DNA of 32,582 nucleotides, from contig JAEUQX010000308.1 of NCBI GenBank assembly GCA_016788625.1, forward strand, positions 1 to 32,582, read 5' to 3'. The position numbers and the translations under genes were made by a program. Source of the stretch: Anaerolineae bacterium. GTDB taxonomy: Bacteria > Chloroflexota > Anaerolineae > Aggregatilineales > Phototrophicaceae. Positions 8,548 through 17,164 of the stretch are shown one piece after another (the stretch's first letter is position 1; every line of letters starts with the position of its first letter). The notes beneath the pieces are model-generated. The model made no database searches. It was not told the origin of the DNA and was given only the letters and a program-made list of their open reading frames with translations.

Positions 8548-9099
8548 ATGAAAGCAAAGGTGAACAAGGTCACCATCCAACTGGTGCAGGAAAATATCCT
8601 GTCGCTGGCGGTGCAGGCCGTGGTCACCGTGACTGACACAAACCTGACCGTTAATCCAGCCCTGGCCGCCAAGGCTGGACCTTCAGTGCAGGAAGCCTGT
8701 GATGTGCTGCAGTGGTGCGACGTTGGCTCAGCAGTGATGACGGATCCCGGCGACCTGCCGATACAAAAAATCATCCATGCTGTTGGGCCGCGCTGGGGCG
8801 AAGGCAGCGAACGTGGCAAACTCGCCAATGTGACCATTCAATCTCTCCGTCTGGCGGAACAAAGCCGCCTTAAGTCCATTGCTATTCCCGCGATTTCAAC
8901 AGGTATTCTGGGTTACCCCGTCGAAAATTGTGCCAAAACAATGCTGACACAGATCCTTGATTTCACATTCGAAGCACGCTTTCTCAAGACGATTCTTATC
9001 TGCCTCGACTCACCTTCTGCCTATTCAATCTTCAAAGCCGAACTGACCTTGCAGCTCGATGAACTCAAAGAAGCGGGCGAAGGGGAAGTCAGCGTTTAG
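8548..9099 (+). CDS. Macrodomain protein (ADP-ribose binding or hydrolysis)
   Basis: 183 residues; an ATG start follows a GGGGATG-like purine stretch. The macrodomain order is visible: an early strand with VQAVVTVTDTN (where the family has AIVNAAN), IIHAVGPRWGEG, then AIPAISTGILGYP, and a final strand ILICLDSPSAY. Macrodomains bind ADP-ribose or its derivatives, and some remove ADP-ribose from proteins or nucleic acids. The glycine-rich loop after the key Asn, usually GGGG-V-x-x-A-I, is replaced here by NPALAAKAGPSVQ, so ligand choice or catalysis may differ. It has its own promoter and lies within a polysaccharide cluster where no partner is obvious. No ADP-ribosyltransferase was seen nearby. 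Confidence 0.85.
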   Translation: MKAKVNKVTIQLVQENILSLAVQAVVTVTDTNLTVNPALAAKAGPSVQEACDVLQWCDVGSAVMTDPGDLPIQKIIHAVGPRWGEGSERGKLANVTIQSLRLAEQSRLKSIAIPAISTGILGYPVENCAKTMLTQILDFTFEARFLKTILICLDSPSAYSIFKAELTLQLDELKEAGEGEVSV

Positions 9100-9118
9100 G
9101 CAGATTACTTTCTTGTTG

Positions 9119-9127
9119 TGGTATATT
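9119..9127 (+). promoter_or_regulatory. Extended -10 promoter for the UXS-like gene
   Basis: TGGTATATT fits the extended -10 form, about 45 bases before the TTG start at 9172. The -35 region has no strong match. Confidence 0.5.
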
Positions 9128-9171
9128 CAATTCAGTTAGCAATCTTCCATACCTGATAAAGGGGTATTCAC

Positions 9172-10104
9172 TTGCGCGTACTCATTACTGGCGGGGCGGG
9201 TTTCCTCGGCTCGCACCTGTGTGATCGTTTCCTGGCTGAGGGCCATACGGTTGTTGCGATGGACAATCTGATCACAGGCAACACCCGCAATATCGCTCAC
9301 CTGGCTGGCAACAAGAACTTCACCTTTATCCATCACGATATCACCAACTACATCTACCTCAATGGCGATGTAGATGCTGTCCTGCACTTCGCTTCTCCTG
9401 CAAGCCCCATCGACTATCTCAAGCTCCCGATTCAAACCCTGAAGGTTGGTTCGCTTGGCACACACAACGCACTGGGACTCGCACTTGCAAAGGGTGCCAG
9501 GTTCCTGCTCGCCTCCACCTCCGAAGTCTATGGTGACCCGCTGGAGCATCCGCAAAAGGAAACCTATCCTGGCAATGTCGATCCCATCGGCCCACGCGGT
9601 GTCTATGACGAAGCAAAGCGCTTTGCCGAAGCGTTGACAATGGCCTATCACAATGTTCATGGTGTTGAGACGCGCATTGTGCGTATTTTCAACACCTACG
9701 GCCCTCGGATGCGCTTGGCGGATGGCCGGGTTGTCCCGAACTTCATTGCCCAGGCCTTGCGTGGCGAACCGCTCACTGTTTATGGCGATGGCTCGCAAAC
9801 CCGCAGCTTTCAGTATGTCAGTGATCTGATCGAAGGCATCTACCGCCTGCTGCTCTCGAACTACAATGATCCAGTTAACATTGGCAACCCTGAAGAGATG
9901 ACCATCCTCGAATTCGCCAACGCGGTCAACGCAGCAACCAACAACGCGGCGGGTGTTATCTACAAAGATGAGCGTATCAAAGGTGATCCGCAGACCCGTC
10001 AGCCGGACATCACACGTGCACAGACTATTCTTGGGTGGCAGCCTAAAGTGAAGCTGCGCGAAGGCCTTGAACACACGATTGCTTACTTCCGCGAAGTCCT
10101 GTAA
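9172..10104 (+). CDS. NAD-dependent UDP-glucuronate decarboxylase-like sugar-nucleotide enzyme
   Basis: 310 residues, starting at TTG (9172) after the ribosome site AAAGGGG. An extended short-chain dehydrogenase: NAD-binding GGAGFLGSH (7-15), the STSEVYGDP stretch (115-123) with Glu118, and the catalytic pair Tyr145/Lys149 in YDEAK. The RSFQYVSDL segment is typical of UDP-glucuronic acid decarboxylases (UXS), which make UDP-xylose from UDP-glucuronate; related dTDP-glucose dehydratases are a less likely alternative. The length fits bacterial UXS. It probably supplies a pentose donor for the glycan made by the neighbouring genes. The next gene starts 9 bases after the stop, so the two are likely co-transcribed. 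Confidence 0.88.
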   Translation: MRVLITGGAGFLGSHLCDRFLAEGHTVVAMDNLITGNTRNIAHLAGNKNFTFIHHDITNYIYLNGDVDAVLHFASPASPIDYLKLPIQTLKVGSLGTHNALGLALAKGARFLLASTSEVYGDPLEHPQKETYPGNVDPIGPRGVYDEAKRFAEALTMAYHNVHGVETRIVRIFNTYGPRMRLADGRVVPNFIAQALRGEPLTVYGDGSQTRSFQYVSDLIEGIYRLLLSNYNDPVNIGNPEEMTILEFANAVNAATNNAAGVIYKDERIKGDPQTRQPDITRAQTILGWQPKVKLREGLEHTIAYFREVL

Positions 10105-10113
10105 GCCTTCACG

Positions 10114-11631
10114 ATGTTGACTATCAACGCGCGAGCGGTGCCAGATTCAGCAAGTCGCTGGATATGGCTACTGCTTGCTGTTGTCTTCGGGTTGTGCGCG
10201 GCAATTTTGCCGTCTGAGCTTGCCCTTGCTGCTTTGGTGCTGTCCGTGATCATCGTCCTCGGTGCACTGTCTCCTTTTGCGGCGCTCATCGTGATGTTGC
10301 TGGTAGCTCCACTGCGCACGCTTATTGCAACAGAGGCCGCTTTTCAACTGCCACTGGATATTGGTCAACTTGCTGTGAGCGGATTCCTGTTGGCTTACCT
10401 GCTCTGGTGTTCAGTACGTCATCAGCCGCTAATACAGGTGTGGCGTTCTCCCCTAGTCATCGCACTTCTTGTGTTTATCATGATTGTGGCGCTGAGCGGG
10501 TTTATGGCGTTTTCGCTCTCAGCGTGGTTGTCGGAAATGCTCAAGTGGGTGCAAATACTCATCTTGGTCATTGTACTGCTCAGCTTTGTCCGGCGCCGTG
10601 AGTGGGAATGGCTGGTTATGGCGTTGGTTGCAGCGGGCGTTGCCAATGCGGTGGTAGGCATCTATGAGTTCTTTGGCGGTAGTGGCGCATTACACCTGTT
10701 GATCAATGACCGTTTCTTTCGAGCATTTGGCACATTCGGACAGCCTAATCCATTTGGCGGATTCATGGGGCTGCTGATTCCCATAGCAGCAGCTGCTGCG
10801 CTAGGCTATGGGCGACGCGCATGGGTAACCTTCAGACATGCGTATAGCGGGTCTATGGTTTACTTGGGCATTGCAGTATTGTACGCGCTGGCTGCCGGCG
10901 TGATGGGAATTGCGCTAGGGATGTCCTGGAGTCGTGGCGCATGGCTGGGTGTGGCTGCTTCCTTTGTCGTGATGGCTTTTGCGTTGCCCCAGCGCACAAG
11001 ACGTGGGGTGATACTGCTCACGATAATGTTGGGTGTGTTCGGTTTGCTCTGGTCACTTGGCTTGCTGCCGGAAGCAGTTGTAGCACGCATTACAAGCTCG
11101 ACACAGGAGTTTTTCGCCTTTGAGGATGTGCGAGGTGTTGATATCTCGCCAGAGAACTACGCAGTCGTTGAACGCCTTGCTCACTGGCAGGCAGCGATAA
11201 ACATGCTGCGTGCAAACCCATTGCTCGGCATTGGTTTTGGCAACTATGAAGTCGTTTATAACCAGTATCGCTTGATCAACTGGACAGAACCGCTTGGTCA
11301 CGCACACAATTACTATCTCAATCTTCTCGCTGAAGTTGGCGTGCTTGGACTGTTAGGTTACGGCAAGGTCTGGGCAGTGATAATGCTAATGACTTGGCGA
11401 GCGCGACATCATCCTGATGGTCTGGCTCGCTTTGTTGTGATAGGGCTTCTGGGGACGTGGACGTACCTGGGCGTTCACAGTGTTTTTGACAATCTCTACG
11501 TCAATAACATTTTCCTCCATTTTGGAGTTCTAGCGGGCATTCTTGCCATTCTGTATAATCAGTTATTCCCTGGTATGAAAGCTATCCGATATGGCGAATA
11601 CTTTGCAAGGCGTGCGTCGCATGATTCGTAA
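10114..11631 (+). CDS. O-antigen ligase/polymerase family (Wzy_C) membrane protein
   Basis: 505 residues with about 11-12 hydrophobic segments (first near 15-35) and the large outside loop typical of WaaL/Wzy. The family signature is seen at NPLLGIGFGNYEVVYN, followed by GHAHNYYLNLLAEVG, whose His residues are conserved in these ligases. It would ligate or polymerise lipid-linked oligosaccharides at the outer face of the membrane. It is much shorter than the fusion protein encoded at 5374-8502 and has no hydrolase-like domain. No good ribosome site precedes the ATG, which suggests coupling to the upstream UXS-like gene. Its 3' end overlaps the GtrA-like gene by 41 bases. Confidence 0.88.
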   Translation: MLTINARAVPDSASRWIWLLLAVVFGLCAAILPSELALAALVLSVIIVLGALSPFAALIVMLLVAPLRTLIATEAAFQLPLDIGQLAVSGFLLAYLLWCSVRHQPLIQVWRSPLVIALLVFIMIVALSGFMAFSLSAWLSEMLKWVQILILVIVLLSFVRRREWEWLVMALVAAGVANAVVGIYEFFGGSGALHLLINDRFFRAFGTFGQPNPFGGFMGLLIPIAAAAALGYGRRAWVTFRHAYSGSMVYLGIAVLYALAAGVMGIALGMSWSRGAWLGVAASFVVMAFALPQRTRRGVILLTIMLGVFGLLWSLGLLPEAVVARITSSTQEFFAFEDVRGVDISPENYAVVERLAHWQAAINMLRANPLLGIGFGNYEVVYNQYRLINWTEPLGHAHNYYLNLLAEVGVLGLLGYGKVWAVIMLMTWRARHHPDGLARFVVIGLLGTWTYLGVHSVFDNLYVNNIFLHFGVLAGILAILYNQLFPGMKAIRYGEYFARRASHDS

Positions 11632-12190
11632 TCCGCTAGATGCTCCTATTGTCGCGATTTCATCACGTTTTGGTGATAAGTCGAAGGAAGTAGAACGCTT
11701 CCTTAAGTTCGCGATTGTCGGAGCTATGGGCGCTGTTGTTGATCTGGGTACGGTTTTCCTACTCCAGGCAACACTCCTGCCTCCAACCGATGCAACTGGC
11801 AATCCGGTTATGCTTAATGTCGCATTGGCAACTACCGTAGCTTTCATCGCTGCGGTTGTCAGCAACTTTCTATGGAATCGCTATTGGACATATCCAGATT
11901 CGCGTTCGCGTTCGGTGCGCCGCCAGTTGGCTCTGTTCACGTTCATCAGTTTTGTTGGTTGGGCAGTTCGCACGCTTTGGATCAGCACGGCGTTTCACTT
12001 TGTTGGTGAAGTATTCATGCCTATTTTGCTGCCATTTATTCATATCGTGCGTCCAACCTATATCCCCTCCTATGCTGCTGAAGGTAAGCTGGGTACGCTG
12101 ATCGCGCAGATTATTGGTATTGGAGTGGTGATGGTCTGGAATTTCCTTGCAAATCGCTATTGGACATACAACGACGTTTCGAAGAAATGA
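11591..12190 (+). CDS. GtrA-like membrane protein
   Basis: 199 residues with four predicted membrane segments (about 37-60, 75-95, 112-130, 172-190). The GtrA pattern is present: FLKFAIVGAMGAVVDLGT near the first helix and the NRYWTY motif, which occurs after both helix 2 and helix 4. GtrA proteins are thought to flip or hand over undecaprenyl-linked sugars during glycan decoration; some act with glycosyltransferases. The start could also be the ATG at 11621 (residue 11), which would cut the overlap with the ligase gene from 41 to 11 bases. The following glycosyltransferase gene starts immediately after the stop, so the pair is probably a functional unit. Confidence 0.85.
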   Translation: MANTLQGVRRMIRNPLDAPIVAISSRFGDKSKEVERFLKFAIVGAMGAVVDLGTVFLLQATLLPPTDATGNPVMLNVALATTVAFIAAVVSNFLWNRYWTYPDSRSRSVRRQLALFTFISFVGWAVRTLWISTAFHFVGEVFMPILLPFIHIVRPTYIPSYAAEGKLGTLIAQIIGIGVVMVWNFLANRYWTYNDVSKK

Positions 12191-13336
12191 ATGGCACATC
12201 TTCCACGTATTGGTATCGACTATACGCCAGCTTATGAGCAAGGCGGAGGTATTGGTCGTTACGTCCGTGAGTTAGTCGCAGCGCTTGTTGCTCAGCGTGA
12301 TCTGTATGATTATCGTTTGTTCGTTGCTGGCGCTGCATTCCCCTTTACTGCTCCTTTCCAAGCATCTCGCGTCTCTTGGTCACCGATAACTGTTACTCCC
12401 TCCTGGCTTGCGCGTATATGGCATAGACTGCGTCTGCCGCTCGTTGTTGAGGCTTTTACTGGCAAGCTCGATCTGTTCCATGCGACTGACTTTGTCTTGC
12501 CACCTACCCTATTGCAGACGGTGACGCTGTTGACAGTGCATGATCTTTCATTTGTTCGGGTTCCGGATTCTGCTTTTCCTGCTTTGAAGCTTTACCTGGA
12601 TCAGGTTGTTCCGCGTTCCGTGATGCGTGCTGATCATATTCTTGCGGATTCGATTGCGACAAAAGTTGACTTGGTTGATTTGTATGGAGTGGTACCAGAA
12701 AAAGTAACGGTTCTTTTGAGTGGTGTTAACCAGTCTTTTGCACGCGCTACTGACCCGGTTTTCCTAATGGCTATGCGAAATAAATACGGTCTGGGGTCAT
12801 GGCCTTACCTGTTCTCGGTTGGGACAGTCCAGCCTCGGAAGAACTATGCTCGTGTCATCCAGGCATTGGCCCTTCTGCATAAGCGTGGTTTCGATCTGCA
12901 TTTGGTCATCGCTGGTGGAAAAGGATGGCTGGATGATCCAATATATGCAACAGTACATGAACAAAAAATGCGGGACTTTGTACACTTTATTGGCTTTGCG
13001 GATGATGCGGATTTGCCAGCTCTGTATTCTGCTGCCAGTTGTTTTGTCTTCCCATCACTATATGAAGGCTTTGGACTTCCTGTATTAGAAGCGATGCGTT
13101 GCGGTACACCCGTTGTCACATCAAACGTCTCATCGCTTCCTGAAGTCGCCGGTGATGCCGCCCTCACTGTTGATCCGTATGATGTCGAGGCTATTGCTGA
13201 TGCCCTTGAGAGAATAGTCTACTCGTCATCACTATGCGAAACTTTAGTGTCGCGTGGTTACGAGCGGGCGCGACAGTTCACCTGGGAAGCATCGGCACAG
13301 CACCTGCTCGATATCTACGCCCAATTGCTCGCTTAG
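12191..13336 (+). CDS. Glycosyltransferase, GT4 family (GT-B fold)
   Basis: 381 residues. The N-terminal half has GIDYTPAYEQGGGIGRYV, the Gly-rich acceptor-side loop of GT4 enzymes. The C-terminal half has FSVGTVQPRKNY and the E-x7-E motif at Glu292 to Glu300 in YEGFGLPVLEAM, followed by GTPVVTSNVSSLPEV. Such enzymes transfer a sugar, often mannose, from a nucleotide-sugar with retention; the substrate cannot be read from the sequence. It is cytoplasmic, with no membrane helix. The ATG abuts the stop of the GtrA-like gene. Codons here end in T more often than in the genes to its right, and the DNA looks less GC-rich, so a different origin is possible. Confidence 0.93.
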   Translation: MAHLPRIGIDYTPAYEQGGGIGRYVRELVAALVAQRDLYDYRLFVAGAAFPFTAPFQASRVSWSPITVTPSWLARIWHRLRLPLVVEAFTGKLDLFHATDFVLPPTLLQTVTLLTVHDLSFVRVPDSAFPALKLYLDQVVPRSVMRADHILADSIATKVDLVDLYGVVPEKVTVLLSGVNQSFARATDPVFLMAMRNKYGLGSWPYLFSVGTVQPRKNYARVIQALALLHKRGFDLHLVIAGGKGWLDDPIYATVHEQKMRDFVHFIGFADDADLPALYSAASCFVFPSLYEGFGLPVLEAMRCGTPVVTSNVSSLPEVAGDAALTVDPYDVEAIADALERIVYSSSLCETLVSRGYERARQFTWEASAQHLLDIYAQLLA

Positions 13337-13345
13337 TGCTACAAT
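13337..13345 (+). promoter_or_regulatory. Extended -10 promoter for the thioesterase gene
   Basis: TGCTACAAT, directly after the glycosyltransferase stop codon and about 36 bases before the next ATG. No convincing -35 element. Confidence 0.5.
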
Positions 13346-13381
13346 CAACATCATCTGCAACGATACACCGGTGGAGACGGC

Positions 13382-13855
13382 ATGAGCGAAACAGGCAAGT
13401 CCATTGCTGATTCCCGCCTGACTATTAGTGCCCTGATGGGTCCGCAGGACGCCAACACACAAGGCAATGTTCACGGCGGGATAATCATGAAAATGGCCGA
13501 CGAAGCCGGCGCACTCGTCGCGATGCGTCATGCTCGTACCCAGGTTGTCACGGTCGTTGTTGACTCGATGACATTTGTAGAGCCAATCTATGTCGGTGAT
13601 CTGGTTCACTGCAATGCAGAACTAACCTATGTTGGAAGAACATCGATGGAGGTTCGTGTTGAAGTCGCTGCCGAGAATCCCTTAAACGGCACCTTACGAA
13701 TCACCAATGTCGCTTACCTGGTTTATGTTGCCCTGGACTCGCATGGCAGTCCAACGTCCGTCCCGCACCTCATCTTCGGCACACCCGCCGAAGAAGCTCG
13801 CGCGCAGGAAGCGCGGGAACGCCAGCAGCTCCGTAAACGTCAACAGCGTCACTGA
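13382..13855 (+). CDS. Acyl-CoA thioesterase, hotdog fold (YciA/BACH-like)
   Basis: 157 residues; the ATG at 13382 follows a GGAGA ribosome site. The hotdog signature is NVHGGIIMKMADEAGA (29-44), with Asp40 in the catalytic-acid position and HGG next to the central helix. DSMTFVEPIYVGDLV and the strand AELTYVGRTSMEV are also typical of acyl-CoA hydrolases that cleave fatty acyl-CoA to acid and CoA. The C-terminal tail (about 130-157) is rich in Arg, Gln and Glu and probably flexible. Substrate chain length cannot be judged. The AAA+ gene starts 16 bases downstream. Confidence 0.9.
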   Translation: MSETGKSIADSRLTISALMGPQDANTQGNVHGGIIMKMADEAGALVAMRHARTQVVTVVVDSMTFVEPIYVGDLVHCNAELTYVGRTSMEVRVEVAAENPLNGTLRITNVAYLVYVALDSHGSPTSVPHLIFGTPAEEARAQEARERQQLRKRQQRH

Positions 13856-13870
13856 AGCAGAAACAGAACC

Positions 13871-15055
13871 ATGAACCAATCGCTCCCCGAATTTAAGGGT
13901 ATCTCCGACTCATCACTCCTTCGGTTGCTAAACCAATCGGGCGCACGCGCAATCCTGTCTGAAGAAGCAGTAGACTTCGGCCTGGCAGAAAACTTCCCAT
14001 TCCCGTTCCTCGCCATCGTCGAGCAGCTTGAAATGCGCATAGCGCTCATGCTGGCAGTCATCAATCCGGCAGTAGGTGGCGTGCTTTTGATCGGCCCACG
14101 AGGCATCGGCAAAACCACCGCTGTTCGCAGCCTGACAGGTTTGCTGCCCGATATCGAAGTAAGCGATTGCGACGAAGGGGCGATTCCCCAGGATCTACAA
14201 GACAACCCCAATGCACGCCTGCTCTACCCGGACTGCTACGAAAAGTTCCAGGCCGGGCAGCCGATTTCGCACCATGAGCCTGTCAAACTGGTCGAACTAC
14301 CGCTGAATGCGCGATTGGAGGATGTTGTCGGTGGTATCAACGAACGTGTCGCCATTCAGCAGCAGCGCGTCAAACTCGAACGCGGCATCCTGGCACGGGC
14401 GGATAACAATCTGCTCTATGTTGACGAGGTTAACCTACTGGACGACGAAATCGTCGATGCAATCCTTGACGCCGCTGCCCAGGGCAGTTACACCGTGCGG
14501 CGCGGCGCAATGTCCGGCACCTATCGCTCTCGATTCGTATTGATCGGTTCAATGAATCCAGAAGAAGGCCGCCTGCGTCCACAAATTCTCGACCGTTTTG
14601 GCCTGCGCGTTAACGTGCGTGGGCTGATGAACAAGAATGAGCGCCTAGAGGTCTACCGGCGTGTGCGCGAATATCGCCACAATCCTCGCCAATTCGGTCG
14701 TGAATGGGAGCAGGCGACAGCCGAGGCGCGGGAGGAGATCATCCTGGCACGTGAACTGCTTCAGGAAACCATTCTGACGGATGAAGCGCTCGACCTGGGA
14801 CTTGCTCTCGTGCAAGCCCTGGATATTGATTCACACCGCGCCGAATACACAATGTTCGAGGCAGCCCGTGCCCACGCCGCCTCGGATGGCCGTGATCGGG
14901 CGGATATTCGCGATATCCGCGCCGTTGCTCCGCTCGCCCTGCGCCAGCGCCGCAGCCAGTTCATGGTCAGTTTCTTTGAGAGCCAGAAGGAAGAAGATGA
15001 CCAGATACGCAGCTACATTGATCAACTGATCAGCACAGACCCGAACATTCCCTAG
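13871..15055 (+). CDS. Magnesium-chelatase subunit I-like AAA+ ATPase
   Basis: 394 residues. Walker A is GPRGIGKT (75-82), Walker B is LLYVDEVNLL with Asp185/Glu186, sensor 1 is in GSMNPEEG, and the arginine-containing LDRFGLRV follows. The insert LPLNARLEDVVGGINE matches the helix-2 insertion of the BchI/ChlI clade. In tetrapyrrole synthesis these ATPases drive Mg (or Co) insertion with D and H/N subunits. No D or H subunit gene is in the window, so a chelatase role is unproven; related ATPases act with VWA proteins as metal-insertion chaperones. The protein is about 50 residues longer than common BchI, mostly in the N-terminal part before Walker A. It is probably co-transcribed with the thioesterase gene. 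Confidence 0.85.
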   Translation: MNQSLPEFKGISDSSLLRLLNQSGARAILSEEAVDFGLAENFPFPFLAIVEQLEMRIALMLAVINPAVGGVLLIGPRGIGKTTAVRSLTGLLPDIEVSDCDEGAIPQDLQDNPNARLLYPDCYEKFQAGQPISHHEPVKLVELPLNARLEDVVGGINERVAIQQQRVKLERGILARADNNLLYVDEVNLLDDEIVDAILDAAAQGSYTVRRGAMSGTYRSRFVLIGSMNPEEGRLRPQILDRFGLRVNVRGLMNKNERLEVYRRVREYRHNPRQFGREWEQATAEAREEIILARELLQETILTDEALDLGLALVQALDIDSHRAEYTMFEAARAHAASDGRDRADIRDIRAVAPLALRQRRSQFMVSFFESQKEEDDQIRSYIDQLISTDPNIP

Positions 15056-15067
15056 GAAACGCGCGTC

Positions 15068-15715
15068 ATGAATTCAGCAAACAACCGCGCCTTGTGGTAC
15101 ATGCTGCTCGCCCTCGCCCTGCTAGCATACGTTCTCCCCTGGCTGCACAATCCTCCTACCGGATTGACCTTCGCTGCCTATGATTTGGCGGAATGGTCGA
15201 GCCTACACCCACTGGCGCGCGCCGCTACCCCACCGCTGCTGACCAGTTTGCTGCTACGCATCCCCCTGCCCTGCCTGTTGTTAGGATTGCTTTTCGTCGT
15301 AAACAATCCGCCAAAGTGGTTCTTGATCTTCAGCGTCAGTGTGACCTCCATCGCGCTGCTGCCACCCTTCGAGTTTCTGACGCAGTTTCGCGACGATCCC
15401 AATTATCAACAGCAGTTCGCCATATCCATACTCACATTCCTGATTGGCATCCTCGCTGCCAGCCAACTCGCGCGATCGCTGCACAAGATCAGCGCACTGG
15501 CATTTTTCGCGCTAAGTATCATCAGCGCCATCGCTGGCACTATCGATGCTGCAAGGTTAATGACTGCATTCGGCCTGCCCGCAAGCATTGGTTTGGGAAT
15601 CATTTTGCACTGCGCCATCGCACTGCTGGCGACAGCACTGACCGTCCCATCCCCGTGGAAAAACAAAACGGAGCAGCTACATCATGCAGCTACCCCGTCG
15701 AATGCCTCGCGATAA
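15068..15715 (+). CDS. Unrecognised multi-pass membrane protein
   Basis: 215 residues, ATG at 15068 after AGGAAA. I do not recognise the family. About six hydrophobic segments are seen (near 9-25, 59-78, 83-103, 116-134, 139-160, 170-191), with short loops and a basic, polar C-terminal tail (about 195-215). No catalytic motif, no cysteine pair and no signal peptide apart from the first helix. It starts 12 bases after the AAA+ gene and is probably in the same transcript; a membrane partner of the ATPase is possible but is only a neighbourhood guess. It faces the acyl carrier protein gene, with 14 bases between the stops. Confidence 0.7.
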   Translation: MNSANNRALWYMLLALALLAYVLPWLHNPPTGLTFAAYDLAEWSSLHPLARAATPPLLTSLLLRIPLPCLLLGLLFVVNNPPKWFLIFSVSVTSIALLPPFEFLTQFRDDPNYQQQFAISILTFLIGILAASQLARSLHKISALAFFALSIISAIAGTIDAARLMTAFGLPASIGLGIILHCAIALLATALTVPSPWKNKTEQLHHAATPSNASR

Positions 15716-15729
15716 TGGTGAGCGGCTGA

Positions 15730-15969
15730 CTAGCCACCCATGTTCGTCGTGATATACTCCACGGCCTGCCCCACCGTCGTGATGCGCTGAGCATCTTCAT
15801 CGGTGATTTCGCCCCCGAATTCTTCCTCGAAAGCCATGATCAGCTCGACCAGGTCCAGCGAGTCGGCTTCCAGGTCTTCGCGAAAACGGGCATCCGGCAC
15901 AACACGTTCTGCATCCACGCCCAGCAGATCGACAACGATATTCTTGATACGTTCTTCAACTGAAGCCAT
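15730..15969 (-). CDS. acpP: Acyl carrier protein
   Basis: 79 residues from the ATG at 15969, chosen because GGGAGGAA lies about 7 bases upstream; the upstream in-frame ATG at 15984 overlaps that ribosome site. The 4'-phosphopantetheine attachment serine is Ser37 in [10 protein letters not shown], the near-universal ACP motif, and the helical remainder ([22 protein letters not shown]) is fully typical of type II fatty-acid ACP. It carries growing acyl chains in the cytoplasm. It is a single-gene unit with its own promoter, not beside fab genes in this window. Confidence 0.95.
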   Translation of the reverse strand: MASVEERIKNIVVDLLGVDAERVVPDARFREDLEADSLDLVELIMAFEEEFGGEITDEDAQRITTVGQAVEYITTNMGG

Positions 15970-16017
15970 CGGAATTCCTCCCATTAGAGTGGGTCATTGT
16001 CAAAAGAGTAGGCTCAC

Positions 16018-16046
16018 ATTATACCGTCAATAAAGTCGGCTGCCAG
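16018..16046 (-). promoter_or_regulatory. Promoter for acpP
   Basis: On the reverse strand: CTGGCA (16046-16041), a 17-base spacer, and a perfect TATAAT (16023-16018), about 50 bases before the acpP start. Confidence 0.65.
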
Positions 16047-16056
16047 TGCAATGTTA

Positions 16057-16086
16057 TTGGCAGTCTTCAACTTTTTTAGGTAGCAT
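16057..16086 (+). promoter_or_regulatory. Probable promoter for the IPP isomerase gene
   Basis: TTGGCA (16057-16062), an 18-base spacer, and TAGCAT (16081-16086), 30 bases before the ATG at 16117. It is divergent from the acpP promoter with only about 10 bases between the two -35 elements, so the two genes may share control. Confidence 0.45.
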
Positions 16087-16116
16087 TACGTTCGCCCAAA
16101 TAAGGAACACCCACTC

Positions 16117-17157
16117 ATGAGCAAAGTCACGGATATTCCATCCACCGAAAGTCGCAAAGTTGACCACATCCGCATTAACCTGGAAAAAGATGTCCAATTC
16201 CCTCGCTTAACCACAGGCCTGGAACACTACCGTTTTGTTCACCAGGCGCTGCCGGAAATCAACTTATCTGAAGTCGATACAAGTGTTGAGCTTTTGGGCA
16301 AACGGCTTGCCGCCCCTATCGTCATCTCGTCCATGACAGGCGGCACAGACATGGCGCACCGAATCAACCAGAACCTCGCCGAAGCTGCCCAAACCCATAA
16401 TGCCGCGATGGGTCTCGGTTCGCAGCGAGCAGCTATCGAAAAACCACATCTGGCGTATTCCTATCAAGTGCGCAATGTGGCACCCGACATCCTACTCTTC
16501 GCAAATATCGGTGCTGTGCAGTTGAATTACAAATATGGTGCATCGCAGTGCCAGCAGGCCGTTGACATGATCGAGGCGAACGCGCTGATCCTGCACTTCA
16601 ATGTCTTGCAGGAAGCCGTACAACCAGAGGGCGATACCAATTTCGCTGGCCTGCTTAACAAGATTGAGATGGTCTGCAAACAGATCAGCGTCCCCGTCAT
16701 CGCCAAGGAAGTGGGTTGGGGATTCTCCCAGCAAAATGCCCGCGATCTCGCCAATGCCGGTGTGGCCGCGATTGATGTCGCAGGAGCGGGTGGCACGTCC
16801 TGGAGTGAGGTCGAGTATCACCGCGCTCCAACAGCATTCCACGCGCGCGTAGCTGCCAGTTTCGCGGATTGGGGCATTCCCACAGCAGATGCAGTTCAGT
16901 ATGCACGGCAGGGCGCACCAGGCCTGCCCATCATCGCCAGCGGCGGACTGAGAGACGGTATCGACATCGCCAAATGCATCGCCCTCGGCGCAACAGCCGG
17001 AGGCATGGCTGGGCCATTCCTCAAGGCGGCAGACCAATCCGCTGAAGCCGTCGACCAGCTAATTCGAGAGACCACCACCCAACTGCGCATCGCAATGCTT
17101 TGCAGCAGCGCACGCAGTATCACAGAATTGCAACAGACGCCCATGCTGAAAGTGTAG
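16117..17157 (+). CDS. fni: Isopentenyl-diphosphate delta-isomerase, type 2 (FMN-dependent)
   Basis: 346 residues, the usual length of the family. It converts isopentenyl diphosphate to dimethylallyl diphosphate using reduced FMN, NADPH and Mg. Features seen: the substrate-binding RKVDHIRI near the N-terminus, ISSMTGGT with the FMN-contacting segment, [33 protein letters not shown], the GAGGTSW loop and [13 protein letters not shown] for FMN phosphate. It is unrelated to the type 1 Nudix isomerase. An AAGGA ribosome site precedes the ATG. The prenyl synthase gene begins 7 bases downstream, so precursor balancing and chain elongation are encoded together. Confidence 0.96.
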   Translation: MSKVTDIPSTESRKVDHIRINLEKDVQFPRLTTGLEHYRFVHQALPEINLSEVDTSVELLGKRLAAPIVISSMTGGTDMAHRINQNLAEAAQTHNAAMGLGSQRAAIEKPHLAYSYQVRNVAPDILLFANIGAVQLNYKYGASQCQQAVDMIEANALILHFNVLQEAVQPEGDTNFAGLLNKIEMVCKQISVPVIAKEVGWGFSQQNARDLANAGVAAIDVAGAGGTSWSEVEYHRAPTAFHARVAASFADWGIPTADAVQYARQGAPGLPIIASGGLRDGIDIAKCIALGATAGGMAGPFLKAADQSAEAVDQLIRETTTQLRIAMLCSSARSITELQQTPMLKV

Positions 17158-17164
17158 GACACTC

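Noticed and set aside
9136-10074. 312-residue reverse frame opposite the UXS-like gene
   Set aside because: It lies fully over a well-supported enzyme with catalytic motifs, has no recognisable domain and reads as the mirror frame of GC-biased codons.
15193-15729. 178-residue forward frame overlapping the membrane protein gene
   Set aside because: It is rich in Arg, His and Pro with no domain; the other frame has clean membrane helices and a ribosome site.
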